Shown here piece by piece: positions 28,201 through 37,096 of a stretch of 57,951 nucleotides of DNA; position 1 is the stretch's first letter, and each line of letters begins with the position of its first letter. The stretch comes from Pseudomonas sp. GM18 (GTDB taxonomy: Bacteria > Pseudomonadota > Gammaproteobacteria > Pseudomonadales > Pseudomonadaceae), in contig NZ_AKJT01000045.1 of assembly GCF_000282195.1 (NCBI RefSeq), positions 1 to 57,951 of the forward strand, written 5' to 3'. The notes beneath the pieces were generated by a model. It did not search any database and was not told where the DNA came from. It saw only the letters and a list, made by a program, of their open reading frames with translations. Position numbers and translations under genes: made by a program.

Positions 28201-28365
28201 GAGCAGCAGCATCACATTGGGAGGCACGGCGGCGGCGCTCAACAGCGGCGAATCCGAGGGCGTGAAGGCGTAGGTCGGCGCGGCCAGATAAAGGCTCAAG
28301 GCCGCGCCGCAGAGCAGCTGCAATAACCAACGGCGCCAACCTGTGCGGGCCTCAGTACTTCGCAT
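25243..28365 (-). CDS. pilY1: PilY1 pilus tip adhesin and biogenesis factor
   Basis: A 1040-residue secreted protein. It has an N-terminal signal (about 1-33) and a von Willebrand A-like domain with the metal site DDSGS at residues 56-60 and ITDGLP further on. The C-terminal seven-bladed beta-propeller has repeating strands (VYVVDIRDGSLI, AAYGGDLKGRLWKFDLSG) and a calcium loop DTNADGVVDGND near residue 975. PilY1 sits at the pilus tip, primes assembly together with minor pilins, and in P. aeruginosa acts in surface sensing and calcium-dependent retraction. Its start overlaps the 3' end of pilX by 14 bases. Confidence 0.94.
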   Translation of the reverse strand: MRSTEARTGWRRWLLQLLCGAALSLYLAAPTYAFTPSDSPLLSAAAVPPNVMLLLDDSGSMNNIIWAAGFDPTIARTPVTICLSNGTCLKGRDLDMTDGNIALSSLTHGTCSKAGWYGFYKNSILGWESLCLKLPDPVGNEDTRYTANYLSYLISLANNTDRDFTDGSIPNDYRMNVARNVSKTLVAGNRSLRIGLSTFNLAVGNHRNDGGYIARSISDLSAVSGSVTQAQADTNYNALIAGIDELSAQANTPLAEAYYEITRYFRGMAPYNNSTPDTYTSPIQYRCQKNYGVVITDGLPTYDRTFPTDDPLGGSRLPNWDGISSNDGADPSGDDEGDTLYLDDIAKFAFDIDMRSTGTDATGKSWNALDFPRQYMNTYTVGFTAANQMLADAATYGQGKYYQATDSAGLSNALSAALSDITSKAGSGGSGVASGTTLTSDSSYFQTSYDPKDWRGTVKSFGFTSAGAVNTAAVLWTTDTTIVPGATAPTYQSWNTQTNAAITLAYSNFSSAQQTSLNQGLPTGINGNDLVEWSKGFNKTGLKVRSVLLGDIINSPLVLAAPTDKTASDLVGDTAYSTYLTTKAANMNTSLVVNANDGFVNVINSTNGVRRYAYMPSSVLPSLNDIADPNYINGVSHQFLVDGQVGVFDAQLNGAWKTLAIGGTGAGGKTFYALQLFDASAGNETKALWEVSAPATASTANVFNDLGYAYARPEVARLADGRWAAFISNGYGSNSGVAALYVVDIRDGSLIKKIVVDSTETTNGLSSVKLRVNSQNVVQAAYGGDLKGRLWKFDLSGTTPDTWGVAFSGKPLFTTAGGATQPITAQPLLADHVLGGKEVFFGTGKFNEVADKTNKDLQAFYAVWDAEGGAGQITVSSLQAQAVTGVFSGSTGQFITTSQNEVTYPAKKGWYLPLVYNSVLTGERVINQASLVSGRIIFTTLSVDTVDPCASFGTGKLVELDAFSGKMLNYAVLDTNADGVVDGNDTISSGVIFTGGIPTLNAVVNDATRKIVNDSGGGVTTLVEKSGGGSGRRIMWRQIQ

Positions 28366-28831
28366 AAATACTCTCCACTACGCTGCGCGAGTTGCCCGCG
28401 AGGCCCACGGCGGTCACCCGGTAAAGGGTTGCCGATGTGTTGCTCGGCACATTCACGGCAGTCAGGGTAGTGCCGATGTTCTGCACTCCGTAAAAGCCGC
28501 TACCGGAGGCGATCCAGTTCACCCCCGAGGTGGAGTTGAACCCCGCGGCGGTGATGACCGACGCCTCGGCCGGCGGCGCGCATTGGCTGGAGCCACTGCA
28601 GACCGGTAATGAGTAGGAGTTCAGTTGTACCGCGCTTTCACCGACCCGCAACGCCGCTTCCGCGCCCTGGAACGACTGGTTGCGCAGGATCACGCTGCTG
28701 GTCATTTTCTCCTGCAACGTGGCGCTCTGCATCGACGAGAGACCGATCAATGTCAGCACCAGGAGAAACACCAGGCTGACCAACAGCGCCATGCCGCGCT
28801 GGGCGTGAGATGTCATGGACGCACGACTCAT
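28352..28831 (-). CDS. pilX: Minor pilin PilX
   Basis: A 159-residue pseudopilin with the leader MSRASMTSHAQRG and core G|MALLVSLVFLLVLTLIGL. Position 5 of the mature protein is Val rather than Glu, as in GspK/PilX-type subunits that sit at the tip. The globular part contains two cysteines (VCSGSSQC). The open frame extends far upstream, but ATG 28831 follows a strong ggggagg site and gives the conserved leader. It lies 11 bp after pilW and overlaps pilY1. Confidence 0.92.
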   Translation of the reverse strand: MSRASMTSHAQRGMALLVSLVFLLVLTLIGLSSMQSATLQEKMTSSVILRNQSFQGAEAALRVGESAVQLNSYSLPVCSGSSQCAPPAEASVITAAGFNSTSGVNWIASGSGFYGVQNIGTTLTAVNVPSNTSATLYRVTAVGLAGNSRSVVESIYAKY

Positions 28832-28842
28832 CGGCCCTCCCC

Positions 28843-29556
28843 TCATTGCAACCGGTTGCGCAAGGCGGCAACCACGTTGAAGGTTTGATTGCGGACCCGG
28901 TTGTTCGGGTCGGTGAGGGTCAGCGTCAGCCGCACACTGCGGATTCGCGCCGGATCGGACGGATTGCTGCTGTAGCTGGAGGCGGCCGTATCCGTGGCTG
29001 AACTGGCGAGGCCGAAGCTGACGCCAAAGGCACTGACGTTGTTTACCAGCACCGCCTGAGTCGGCGTGCCGGTGCCGGAGCCCATCAGCAGTTGGTTGTT
29101 GCTGAAGCTGTAGATCAGCCGCCTGATCGGAAACGCCAACTGCCCCGATGCCGGCGTGCGTAAACCTGTGTAGGCCGTCGCGGTATTTCGGCAGTCGGAA
29201 ACCACCGTCCAGGTCGGCACTCCGCCACTGCCGCCGACATCTGCGGTGACCAGCGTCAATTTGAGATTGGCATTGTCCCAACTGATCGGCGTGATCTGGG
29301 CGGCGTTGAAATCCCCCGCCGAACTGGCATCGGTAATCGTACCCAGGCAACCGAACATGCCGACCATGCGGATTTCCTGAATCATCTTGCTCAGGACGAA
29401 CCGTGCATCTTCCTGCATGCCGGCGGCAGTGCTCTGGCTGACGTAGGTGTTTTTGGCCGCGATGAAAATCTGCGCCACGCCCAGGATCACGATCAGGCTC
29501 AATGCCAGGGCGATCAGCAATTCGATCAGGCCGAAACCTCTGCTGGTTCTGATCAT
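28843..29556 (-). CDS. pilW: Minor pilin PilW
   Basis: A 237-residue protein with the leader MIRTSRG and core G|FGLIELLIALALSLIVILGV (Glu5 present), then a long globular domain with two cysteine-containing loops (MFGCLGT and SDCRNT). It matches PilW, one of the larger minor pilins of the tip complex. The pilW ATG overlaps the pilV stop by four bases. It acts at the inner membrane before assembly and at the pilus tip afterwards. Confidence 0.93.
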   Translation of the reverse strand: MIRTSRGFGLIELLIALALSLIVILGVAQIFIAAKNTYVSQSTAAGMQEDARFVLSKMIQEIRMVGMFGCLGTITDASSAGDFNAAQITPISWDNANLKLTLVTADVGGSGGVPTWTVVSDCRNTATAYTGLRTPASGQLAFPIRRLIYSFSNNQLLMGSGTGTPTQAVLVNNVSAFGVSFGLASSATDTAASSYSSNPSDPARIRSVRLTLTLTDPNNRVRNQTFNVVAALRNRLQ

Positions 29557-30002
29557 GGTGTCGTCACCGGATCAATGGTGGCGCGACTGGTGAGGACGAA
29601 ACTGCGGCGCGAATCGGCGATATTGGCGGCCCGGGAGTCGTCCCAGGTAATGGTGATGATGTGCACCCGCTGGTTGCGGACGATGCTGCCGGTGGCCGTG
29701 GCGCCGCCGAAATTGATGATATTGGTAGTGAAGTCGTAGAGGTCCTGATCCCGGGCCACGCTCAGGTTACCCGAGGTCGGTGGCGTGACGGTGTAATCAG
29801 CGCCAGAGTTGGCGCGAATGCGGTCCATCATGTCGTAGGCGATAAAACTCGCCTGACTGGTCATCCGTGAGCTGTCGGTGTACTTCAGCGCATTGAGCTG
29901 AATCGCCGCCGCGCCCAACAAACCCACAGCCAGCACCAACAACGCGACCAATACCTCGATCAGCGTCATGCCCTCCTGTGCACGCCTGCTCCAACCCCTC
30001 AT
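29553..30002 (-). CDS. pilV: Minor pilin PilV
   Basis: A 149-residue protein with the leader MRGWSRRAQEG and core G|MTLIEVLVALLVLAVGLLGA (Glu5 present), followed by IQLNALKYTDSSRMTSQASF, a conserved PilV stretch. ATG 30002 overlaps the fimU stop codon (ATGA), which settles the start over an in-frame ATG 13 codons earlier. It forms part of the FimU-PilV-PilW-PilX complex primed by PilY1. Confidence 0.93.
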   Translation of the reverse strand: MRGWSRRAQEGMTLIEVLVALLVLAVGLLGAAAIQLNALKYTDSSRMTSQASFIAYDMMDRIRANSGADYTVTPPTSGNLSVARDQDLYDFTTNIINFGGATATGSIVRNQRVHIITITWDDSRAANIADSRRSFVLTSRATIDPVTTP

Positions 30003-30472
30003 CCGCAACTTCCACCCAATAGAATTCGTCCGTTCAAACACACATTCAGCGTCCTGCTTTGCGCCCCCAGTACATAACTGATCACCACCGCCGTGGACGG
30101 CGCCGCCAAACCGCCGAGATTGTTGAAATCAATCGCGGTCACTCCTGAGGTTAGCGTCAGAGTTGCTCCGCTGCTCATCGCTGGAACAACCCGCAATACA
30201 TTGGCCGGATTGCCAGTACCGTCATAAACGCTCAGCTCGCCGGTCCAGACACTGCCGCCGGCCGTCGGGCGAACCCGAGTGGTGAGGCCCCGATCAATCG
30301 CTTCAAGCCGTGCGTAATTGAGTGCCCGTTGCAAGTCGCCGACCTCGGTGTCGGCCTTGTTGCTTTGCACCGAGCGGGTGAACGCCGGAACAGCCAGTGT
30401 AATCAGGATCAGAAACACCGCGAGCGTGATCAGCAGCTCGATCAGCGTGAAACCTTTTGTACGATGATCCAT
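29999..30472 (-). CDS. fimU: Minor pilin FimU (GspH/FimT family)
   Basis: A 157-residue pseudopilin with the leader MDHRTKG and core G|FTLIELLITLAVFLILITL, Glu5 present. The GspH domain contains NYARLEAIDRGLTTRVRP and ends LNVCLNGRILLGGSCG, with two cysteines. It is the first gene of the minor-pilin operon (fimU-pilV-pilW-pilX-pilY1-pilE). In the P. aeruginosa model FimU connects the tip complex to the major pilin shaft. The 131-bp gap to the divergent fimT-like gene must hold its promoter; I did not find a convincing one. Confidence 0.9.
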   Translation of the reverse strand: MDHRTKGFTLIELLITLAVFLILITLAVPAFTRSVQSNKADTEVGDLQRALNYARLEAIDRGLTTRVRPTAGGSVWTGELSVYDGTGNPANVLRVVPAMSSGATLTLTSGVTAIDFNNLGGLAAPSTAVVISYVLGAQSRTLNVCLNGRILLGGSCG

Positions 30473-30603
30473 CAGTGCGCTCCGTTGCCGTCGGCTATAC
30501 CTGCTTCTACACGCTAGAACATTCGACCGGCGTATGTGCGGTTGTTTTGCCATTACTCGCGCAAGGATCGCGCGGGCCGCAGCACTCCATGGAGGGAGAT
30601 GAC

Positions 30604-31161
30604 ATGCATCAGCAAGGTTTCAGCCTGATCGGACTGCTCATGGGACTGACAATTGTCGGGATTGTTCTGCAACTGGTCAGCCCGGCATTTGCGGCCCTGA
30701 CAGAATCAAACCATCGGGAGCAAGCGGCGCAGTCGATTGTCAGTGGTATACGCACAGCCAGAACGGCTGCCATCACCCGCAATCAGAGCGTGGTGATTCA
30801 CGCTATCAACGGAGACTGGAGCCAAGGCTGGCGGATCATTCTGGATATCAGCGGCAAAGGCCCGGAAGACAACAGCAATCCGCTGCTGGTTGAGCACACG
30901 AGTAGCACTCGGGTGCCGATTGTCGGCAATTGGCCGGTCAGGCGCTTCGTGCGTTTCAGCAGTCTTGGCCAACCGCTGATGCCCGAACGGGCATTTCAGG
31001 CAGGGACACTACATATTTGTTCGACTCGCGAGCCGGTCAGTCAGCTCCAGGTGGTGCTGGCGGCTAGCGGTCGAGTGCGCCTGGCCAACCATAAAGCTGA
31101 GCAGGCGCTGTGTCGCAAGGCGAAAAGTATTACAGCAGCGAACGCACGCGCAGCTCTTTAG
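30604..31161 (+). CDS. fimT: FimT-like pseudopilin with non-canonical N-terminal motif
   Basis: A 185-residue protein of the GspH/FimT family: leader MHQQG, core [21 protein letters not shown], then the family segment [20 protein letters not shown] and a Trp-containing strand ([12 protein letters not shown]). Mature position 5 is Gly instead of the usual Glu. A ribosome site ggaggga lies at 30591-30598. It runs divergently from fimU and its last 32 bases overlap the 3' end of ispH on the other strand. FimT proteins bind DNA during uptake in some gammaproteobacteria; in Pseudomonas the role is unclear. The symbol rests on family and position. Confidence 0.75.
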   Translation: MHQQGFSLIGLLMGLTIVGIVLQLVSPAFAALTESNHREQAAQSIVSGIRTARTAAITRNQSVVIHAINGDWSQGWRIILDISGKGPEDNSNPLLVEHTSSTRVPIVGNWPVRRFVRFSSLGQPLMPERAFQAGTLHICSTREPVSQLQVVLAASGRVRLANHKAEQALCRKAKSITAANARAAL

Positions 31162-32077
31162 GCATGGAGAAGGTGATGTTCTCCTCGCGACCGGCCAGTT
31201 CATCGGCACCGGTGGCGCCCCAGGCCTGCAACTGCTGGATCACGCCACGCACCAGCACTTCTGGGGCGGAGGCACCGGCCGTGATGCCAATACGCTCGAC
31301 GCCGTCGAACCAGCTCTTTTGCAGGTCTTCGGCGCCGTCGATCAGATAGGCCGGAGTGGCCATGCGTTCGGCCAGTTCACGCAGACGATTGGAGTTGGAA
31401 CTGTTCGGGCTGCCGACCACCAGCACCACGTCGCACTCGTCCGCCAGTTGCTTGACGGCGTCCTGACGGTTTTGCGTGGCGTAGCAGATGTCGTCCTTGC
31501 GCGGACCGCCGATCGCCGGGAAACGTTTACGCAGGGCGTCGATCACGCGACTGGTGTCGTCCATGGACAAGGTAGTCTGGGTAACGAAGGCCAGTCTTTC
31601 AGGATTGTTTACCTGCAACGCGGCGACGTCTTTCTCGTCTTCGACCAGATAGATCGCGCCACCATTGCTGCCATCGTACTGGCCCATGGTGCCTTCGACT
31701 TCCGGATGGCCAGCATGGCCGATGAGGATGCATTCCCGACCGTCGCGGCTGTAACGCGCGACTTCGATGTGCACCTTGGTCACCAGCGGGCAGGTCGCGT
31801 CGAACACCTTAAGGCCACGGCCTGTGGCTTCGGTGCGCACGGCCTGGGAAACGCCGTGGGCGCTGAAGATCACGATCACGTCGTCCGGCACCTGATCCAG
31901 TTCCTCGACGAAGATCGCCCCACGGGCACGCAGGTCTTCGACGACGAATTTGTTGTGGACCACTTCGTGGCGCACATAGATCGGCGGCCCGAAGACTTCC
32001 AGGGCGCGGTTGACGATTTCGATCGCCCGGTCCACTCCGGCGCAGAAGCCACGGGGGTTGGCGAGTTTGATTTGCAT
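31130..32077 (-). CDS. ispH: 4-hydroxy-3-methylbut-2-enyl diphosphate reductase IspH (LytB)
   Basis: A 315-residue iron-sulfur enzyme, the last step of the MEP isoprenoid pathway. The three cluster cysteines are visible: [15 protein letters not shown] (residue 12), [11 protein letters not shown] (about 96) and [10 protein letters not shown] (about 197). The catalytic Glu lies in the LSMDDT/TTL region. The start at ATG 32077 gives the universal [14 protein letters not shown]; the upstream extension is REP sequence. It heads no obvious operon, since fkpB is 157 bp upstream with a REP pair between. Confidence 0.96.
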   Translation of the reverse strand: MQIKLANPRGFCAGVDRAIEIVNRALEVFGPPIYVRHEVVHNKFVVEDLRARGAIFVEELDQVPDDVIVIFSAHGVSQAVRTEATGRGLKVFDATCPLVTKVHIEVARYSRDGRECILIGHAGHPEVEGTMGQYDGSNGGAIYLVEDEKDVAALQVNNPERLAFVTQTTLSMDDTSRVIDALRKRFPAIGGPRKDDICYATQNRQDAVKQLADECDVVLVVGSPNSSNSNRLRELAERMATPAYLIDGAEDLQKSWFDGVERIGITAGASAPEVLVRGVIQQLQAWGATGADELAGREENITFSMPKELRVRSLL

Positions 32078-32124
32078 GCTGTGCCTCGTGTCTTGCGCGC
32101 AAGAAATTGGATCGTTGTACCCAT

Positions 32125-32215
32125 GCAGGAGCAGAGCTTGCTCGGGAAAGCTGTGTGTCATTCGACATTGATGTTGAATGTGATGACGCCTTCGCGAGCA
32201 AGCTCTGCTCCTACA
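32125..32215. repeat. REP pair between fkpB and ispH
   Basis: Inverted units 32125-32144 (gcaggagcagagcttgctcg) and 32194-32215 (cgagcaagctctgctcctac), about 50 bp apart. They lie between the fkpB stop and the ispH start. Confidence 0.8.
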
Positions 32216-32234
32216 TTAGACCGTATCCGGTCAG

Positions 32235-32687
32235 TTACAGCGCTTTGACGTTGATGATCTCGACGTCAAAGGTCAAGGTTTTACCGGCGAGCGGGTGGTT
32301 GAAGTCGATGGTTACTTGCGCGTCATCGAATTCCTTCACCACGCCTGGCAGCTCGGTATTGGCTGCATCGTTGAAGATCACCAGCAGTCCTGGCGACAGT
32401 TCCATGTCCTGGAACTGCGAACGCGGGATGATCTGCACGTTTTGCGGGTTAGGCTGGCCAAAGGCGTTTTCCGGCTCGATGGACAGGCTGCGCTTGTCGC
32501 CGGCCTTGAAGCCGAACAGCGCGGCTTCGAAGCCTGGCAACAGGTTGCCGTCGCCGACCTTGAAGGTCGCCGGGGCTTTATCGAAGGTGCTGTCGACGGT
32601 GTCGCCGTTCTCCAGGCGCAATGCAAAGTGCAAGGTGACTTCCGTGTTCTGGCCGATACGTTGTTCAGCCAATACCTGTTCAGTCAT
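32235..32687 (-). CDS. fkpB: FKBP-type peptidyl-prolyl isomerase FkpB (SlpA)
   Basis: A 150-residue SlpA-type protein: FKBP strands (VTLHFALRLENGDTVDSTFD) with an inserted chaperone flap (about 70-120, ENAFGQPNPQNVQIIPRSQF). No signal peptide, so it is cytoplasmic. It isomerises Xaa-Pro bonds and assists folding. The start ATG 32687 lies inside the last codons of lspA (8-bp overlap), so it is translated from the ileS-lspA transcript. This gene order is conserved in gammaproteobacteria. Confidence 0.93.
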   Translation of the reverse strand: MTEQVLAEQRIGQNTEVTLHFALRLENGDTVDSTFDKAPATFKVGDGNLLPGFEAALFGFKAGDKRSLSIEPENAFGQPNPQNVQIIPRSQFQDMELSPGLLVIFNDAANTELPGVVKEFDDAQVTIDFNHPLAGKTLTFDVEIINVKAL

Positions 32688-33192
32688 GAACGGTTTCTCC
32701 GGTCTTCTTACTTTTGAACATATCCAGCGCAAGCATCACGGCACCGACAGAAATGGCACTGTCAGCAAAGTTGAACGCCGGGAAATACCAGCGGTTCTGC
32801 CAATGCACCAGAATGAAATCGATCACATGGCCCAAGGCAATGCGGTCGTACAGATTGCCCAGCGCGCCACCCAGCACCAGGGCCAGCGCAATCGCCAGCC
32901 AGGTTTCGTTGCGCCCCAGGCGCTTGAGCCAGATCACCAGCACCGCGCTGACCACCACCGCGATCAGGGCGAACAGCCAACGCTGCCAGCCGGAGCTGTC
33001 AGCCAGGAAGCTGAACGCCGCGCCGGTGTTGTAGGCCAGGGTCCAGCTGAACAAATCGGGGATCACCACGATTTGCTGGTACATTTCGAGCTTGCCTTCG
33101 AAGTAGAACTTGCTGGCCTGGTCGATGACCAGAACCAGCAAACTCAACCAGAGCCAGCTCAGCCGTCCGAAACGGCCAGCCGCATTAGGCAT
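32680..33192 (-). CDS. lspA: Prolipoprotein signal peptidase LspA
   Basis: A 170-residue inner-membrane protease with four helices. The two catalytic aspartates are in [20 protein letters not shown] (Asp in NLYDR) and [11 protein letters not shown] (Asp in FNFADS). It cleaves the signal peptide of diacylglyceryl-modified prolipoproteins such as BamD of this window. It overlaps ileS by 8 bases and fkpB by 8 bases. Confidence 0.97.
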   Translation of the reverse strand: MPNAAGRFGRLSWLWLSLLVLVIDQASKFYFEGKLEMYQQIVVIPDLFSWTLAYNTGAAFSFLADSSGWQRWLFALIAVVVSAVLVIWLKRLGRNETWLAIALALVLGGALGNLYDRIALGHVIDFILVHWQNRWYFPAFNFADSAISVGAVMLALDMFKSKKTGETVHD

Positions 33193-36016
33193 AGTGACGA
33201 ACCTCGCCCGCGCCGCTGATGTTATCGACGCAACGACCGCAGATTTCCGGATGCTCCGGATTCACGCCGACGTCTTCACGGCAGTGCCAGCAACGGGCGC
33301 ACTTGGCGAAGGCCGACTTGACGATCTTCAGCTTCAGGCCACTGACTTCTGTGACCACCGCATCGGCCGGCGCCTGCACGAACGGTGCAACAGTGGCGGT
33401 CGAGGTGATCAATACAAAGCGCAGTTCGTTGCTCAGCTTGGCCAGGTCGGCGCTCAGCGCGTCTTCGGCGAACAGCGTTACTTCGGCTTGCAGGTTGCCA
33501 CCGACAGCCTTCGCCGCGCGCTGGATTTCCATTTCCTTGTTGACCGCCACCTTCACCGCCATGATCCGCTCCCAGTAGTCGCGGTCCAGCTCGAAGCCTT
33601 CCGGCAGTTCGCTCAGGCCTTCGTACCAGGTGTTGAGCATCACGGACTCGTTACGCTCGCCCGGCAGGTACTGCCACAACTCGTCGGCGGTGAACGCCAG
33701 GATCGGCGCGATCCAGCGTACCAGTGCCTCAGAAATGTGAAACAGCGCGGTCTGGCACGAACGACGGGCCTTGCTGTCGGCGCCAGTGGTGTACTGACGG
33801 TCCTTGATGATGTCCAGGTAGAAACCGCCCAACTCCTGCACGCAGAAGTTGTGGATCTTGGAGTAGACGTTCCAGAAGCGGTATTCGCCGTAGTGCTCCT
33901 GCAGCTCGCGTTGCAGCAACAGGGTGCGGTCCACAGCCCAACGGTCCAGCGCGAGCATTTCTTCGGCCGGAAGGATGTCGGTGGCCGGGTTGAAACCGGT
34001 CAGGTTGGAAAGCAGGAAGCGCGCGGTGTTACGGATACGCCGGTAAGCGTCCGCACTGCGTTGCAGGATCTGCTCGGAAACCGCCATTTCACCCGAGTAA
34101 TCGGTGGAAGCGACCCAAAGACGCATGATGTCGGCGCCCAGGGTGTCGTTGACCTTCTGCGGCGCGATCACGTTGCCCAAGGACTTGGACATTTTGCGAC
34201 CGGATTCGTCGACGGTGAAACCGTGGGTCAACAGCTCGCGGTACGGTGCGTGATCATCGATGGCGCAGCCGGTCAGCAACGACGAGTGGAACCAGCCGCG
34301 GTGCTGGTCCGAGCCTTCCAGGTACAGGTCGGCGCGTGGGCCGGTCTCGTGACCCATCGGGTGCGAACCGCGCAGGACGTGCCAGTGCGTAGTGCCCGAG
34401 TCGAACCAGACGTCCAGGGTGTCGCTGATCTTGTCGTACAGCGGCGCTTCTTCACCGAGCAACTCGGCGGCGTCCATCTTGAACCAGGCTTCGATGCCTT
34501 CGACTTCGACGCGCTGGGCGACCACTTCCATCAGTTCGACAGTGCGTGGGTGCAGTTCGCCGCTTTCCTTGTTCAGGAAGAACGGGATCGGCACACCCCA
34601 GTTACGCTGACGGGAGATGCACCAGTCCGGACGGTTGGCGATCATCGAGTGCAGACGCGCCTGGCCCCAGGCCGGGACGAATTTGGTGTCTTCGATGGCT
34701 TTGATTGCGCGTTTGCGCAGGGTGTCGCCCGCCGTCGGCTCTTTGTCCATGCCGATGAACCACTGCGCGGTGGCGCGGTAGATCAGCGGGGTCTTGTGAC
34801 GCCAGCAGTGCATGTAGCTGTGTTCGATGGTGGTGGTGTGCAGCAGCGCGCCGACTTCGGTCAGTTTGTCGACGATGGCCGGGTTGGCCTTCCAGATGAA
34901 CTGGCCACCGAAGAACTCCAGCGATGGCACATACACGCCATTGCTTTGTACCGGGTTCAGGATGTCGTCGTTGACCATGCCGTAGGCTTTGCAGGTCACG
35001 AAGTCGTCTACGCCGTAGGCTGGCGAGGAGTGCACCACACCGGTGCCCGCGCCCAGCTCGACGTAGTCGGCCAGGTAAACCGGCGACAGGCGATCGTAGA
35101 ACGGGTGACGGAAGTTGATCAGTTCCAGCGCTTTACCGGTGGCGGTGGCGATCACCGAACCTTCCACGCCGTAGCGGGCAAGGCAGGATTCGACCAGTTC
35201 TTCAGCCAGCACCAGCAACTTGTCGCCGATGTCGACCAGGGCGTAGTTGAACTCCGGGTGAACGTTCAGCGCCTGGTTGGCCGGGATGGTCCACGGGGTG
35301 GTGGTCCAGATCACGATCGAAGCAGGCTTGGCCAGCGACGGCAGACCGAATGCGGCCGCCAGTTTGGCTTCGTCGGCGATCGGGAACGCCACGTCGATGG
35401 TCGCGGACTTTTTGTTCTCGTACTCGACTTCCGCTTCAGCCAGGGCCGAACCGCAGTCAAAGCACCAGTTCACAGGCTTCAGGCCCTTGAACACGAAGCC
35501 ACCCTTGACGATTTCCGCCAGGGCACGGATTTCACCGGCCTCGTTTTTGAAGTCCATGGTCTTGTACGGGTTGGCGAAGTCGCCCAACACGCCCAGACGG
35601 ATGAATTCGGACTTCTGCCCTTCGATCTGCTCGGTGGCGTAGGCACGGCACAGCTCGCGGGTTTTGTCGGCGCCCAGGTTCTTGCCGTGGGTCACTTCGA
35701 CTTTGTGCTCGATCGGCAGACCGTGGCAGTCCCAGCCCGGAACATAAGGTGCGTCGAAACCCGACAGGGTTTTCGAGCGGATGATCATGTCCTTGAGAAT
35801 TTTGTTCAGCGCATGACCGATGTGAATCGTGCCGTTGGCGTACGGAGGACCGTCGTGCAGTACGAACTTCGGACGATCCTTGCCAATCTCGCGCAACTTT
35901 CCGTACAGGCCAATGCTGTCCCAGCGCTGCAGAATCTGCGGTTCGCGCTGAGGCAGGCCGGCCTTCATTGGGAAGGCGGTGTCCGGAAGGTTTAGCGTGG
36001 CTTTATAGTCGGTCAT
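33185..36016 (-). CDS. ileS: Isoleucyl-tRNA synthetase
   Basis: A 943-residue class I aminoacyl-tRNA synthetase of the bacterial type. The HIGH motif appears as [10 protein letters not shown] (about residues 66-75), the editing domain lies at about 190-400, and the KMSKS motif is in [12 protein letters not shown] (about residue 608). A C-terminal zinc finger has [12 protein letters not shown] and CGRCVDNI. It charges tRNA-Ile. It follows ribF immediately (the stop of ribF and the ATG of ileS are adjacent), giving the classic ribF-ileS-lspA-fkpB operon. Confidence 0.98.
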   Translation of the reverse strand: MTDYKATLNLPDTAFPMKAGLPQREPQILQRWDSIGLYGKLREIGKDRPKFVLHDGPPYANGTIHIGHALNKILKDMIIRSKTLSGFDAPYVPGWDCHGLPIEHKVEVTHGKNLGADKTRELCRAYATEQIEGQKSEFIRLGVLGDFANPYKTMDFKNEAGEIRALAEIVKGGFVFKGLKPVNWCFDCGSALAEAEVEYENKKSATIDVAFPIADEAKLAAAFGLPSLAKPASIVIWTTTPWTIPANQALNVHPEFNYALVDIGDKLLVLAEELVESCLARYGVEGSVIATATGKALELINFRHPFYDRLSPVYLADYVELGAGTGVVHSSPAYGVDDFVTCKAYGMVNDDILNPVQSNGVYVPSLEFFGGQFIWKANPAIVDKLTEVGALLHTTTIEHSYMHCWRHKTPLIYRATAQWFIGMDKEPTAGDTLRKRAIKAIEDTKFVPAWGQARLHSMIANRPDWCISRQRNWGVPIPFFLNKESGELHPRTVELMEVVAQRVEVEGIEAWFKMDAAELLGEEAPLYDKISDTLDVWFDSGTTHWHVLRGSHPMGHETGPRADLYLEGSDQHRGWFHSSLLTGCAIDDHAPYRELLTHGFTVDESGRKMSKSLGNVIAPQKVNDTLGADIMRLWVASTDYSGEMAVSEQILQRSADAYRRIRNTARFLLSNLTGFNPATDILPAEEMLALDRWAVDRTLLLQRELQEHYGEYRFWNVYSKIHNFCVQELGGFYLDIIKDRQYTTGADSKARRSCQTALFHISEALVRWIAPILAFTADELWQYLPGERNESVMLNTWYEGLSELPEGFELDRDYWERIMAVKVAVNKEMEIQRAAKAVGGNLQAEVTLFAEDALSADLAKLSNELRFVLITSTATVAPFVQAPADAVVTEVSGLKLKIVKSAFAKCARCWHCREDVGVNPEHPEICGRCVDNISGAGEVRHYA

Positions 36017-36967
36017 TTAAGGCTCTTCATTAGCGATTGGCGCTAGGTGCGACAGGGCACGGGCGGCGGCAACATCCGCATTGATCGCCGTCTTAAGCGC
36101 CTCCAGAGAGGCGAAACGCTGCTCTTCACGCAGCTTGTGGTGGAAAACCACCGTCAAACGCCGGTCATACAGATCGCCGGCAAAATCTAAAAGGTGTACT
36201 TCGAGGTGGGCTTTGCCATCCCCTTCGACCGTTGGCCGCACGCCGATATTGGCGACGCCTGGCCAGGTCTTGCCGTCGATGTCGACGTTGACCAGGTAAA
36301 CCCCGCTCAGCGGCACACGACGACGCTTGAGCTGCACGTTGACCGTGGGCGTACCCAGCTGGCGCGCCAGCTTCTGGCCGTGCAGGACTCGCCCGGCAAT
36401 CCGGTACGGACGACCGAGCAACCGCTCGGCCAAGGCGAAATCGGCAGCGGCCAGGGCATTACGCACCTGAGTGCTGCTGACACGAATGCCGTCCAGCTCG
36501 ACGGTCTGCGCCGCTTCTACGGTAAACCCCCGGAGGACGCCGGCCTGCTGCAGGAAATCGAAATCCCCCAGCCGGTCACAGCCGAAACGGAAATCGTCAC
36601 CGACTTCCAGATGCTGCACGCCGAGCCCGTCCACCAGAATAGTATCGACGAATTCTCTGGCGCTGAGTTTGCTCAGGCGCTGATTGAAAGCCAGGCACAA
36701 CACTCGGTCGACACCTTCTTCGGCCAGCAGCTGCAGTTTGTCCCGCAGGCGGGCCAAGCGGGCCGGGGCGGTGTCCGGGGCGAAGAACTCCCGCGGCTGC
36801 GGCTCGAAAATCACCACGCAGCTGGGCACGCCCAACTCGAGCGCACGCTCTCGCAGCCGGACCAGGATAGCCTGGTGGCCACGGTGAACACCGTCAAAGT
36901 TGCCAATAGTGGCGACACAGCCCCGATGCTGGGGGCGCAGATTGTGGAGGCCTCGAACCAGCTGCAT
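36017..36967 (-). CDS. ribF: Bifunctional riboflavin kinase/FAD synthetase
   Basis: A 316-residue enzyme. The N-terminal FMN adenylyltransferase domain has ATIGNFDGVHRGHQAIL (residues about 15-31) and the RVSSTQVRNALAA motif. The C-terminal riboflavin kinase domain has GRVLHGQKLARQLGTPTVN and the GVYLVNVDI strand. It makes FMN and then FAD. ATG 36967 (MQLVRGLHNLRPQH) is chosen because it gives the family N terminus. First gene of the ileS operon, 129 bp after murJ on the same strand. Confidence 0.96.
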   Translation of the reverse strand: MQLVRGLHNLRPQHRGCVATIGNFDGVHRGHQAILVRLRERALELGVPSCVVIFEPQPREFFAPDTAPARLARLRDKLQLLAEEGVDRVLCLAFNQRLSKLSAREFVDTILVDGLGVQHLEVGDDFRFGCDRLGDFDFLQQAGVLRGFTVEAAQTVELDGIRVSSTQVRNALAAADFALAERLLGRPYRIAGRVLHGQKLARQLGTPTVNVQLKRRRVPLSGVYLVNVDIDGKTWPGVANIGVRPTVEGDGKAHLEVHLLDFAGDLYDRRLTVVFHHKLREEQRFASLEALKTAINADVAAARALSHLAPIANEEP

Positions 36968-37096
36968 AACGCGCTTCTTGCTCATAAAGTGGTCGATTAT
37001 AACCACACCCGGCGGCCGACGACAGGCAACACCGTAACCCAAAGTAATCGAGCCGACAAAACTGCCGGTTCGCCCATGATTATCGAGATAACGTCT

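Noticed and set aside
28832..29350. N-terminal extension of pilX to 332 codons
   Set aside because: The extension lies over pilW and has no prepilin leader; ATG 28831 with a strong ribosome site and leader peptide is preferred.
30473..30603. AlgR-like sites in the fimU-fimT gap
   Set aside because: A ccgttgcc stretch is present near 30483, but it matches the AlgR consensus only in part; not enough to call.
33110..35995. 961-codon open frame on the plus strand opposite ileS
   Set aside because: It is the exact shadow of a certain ileS gene. High GC removes stop codons on the opposite strand; the translation has no recognisable domain and no ribosome site.
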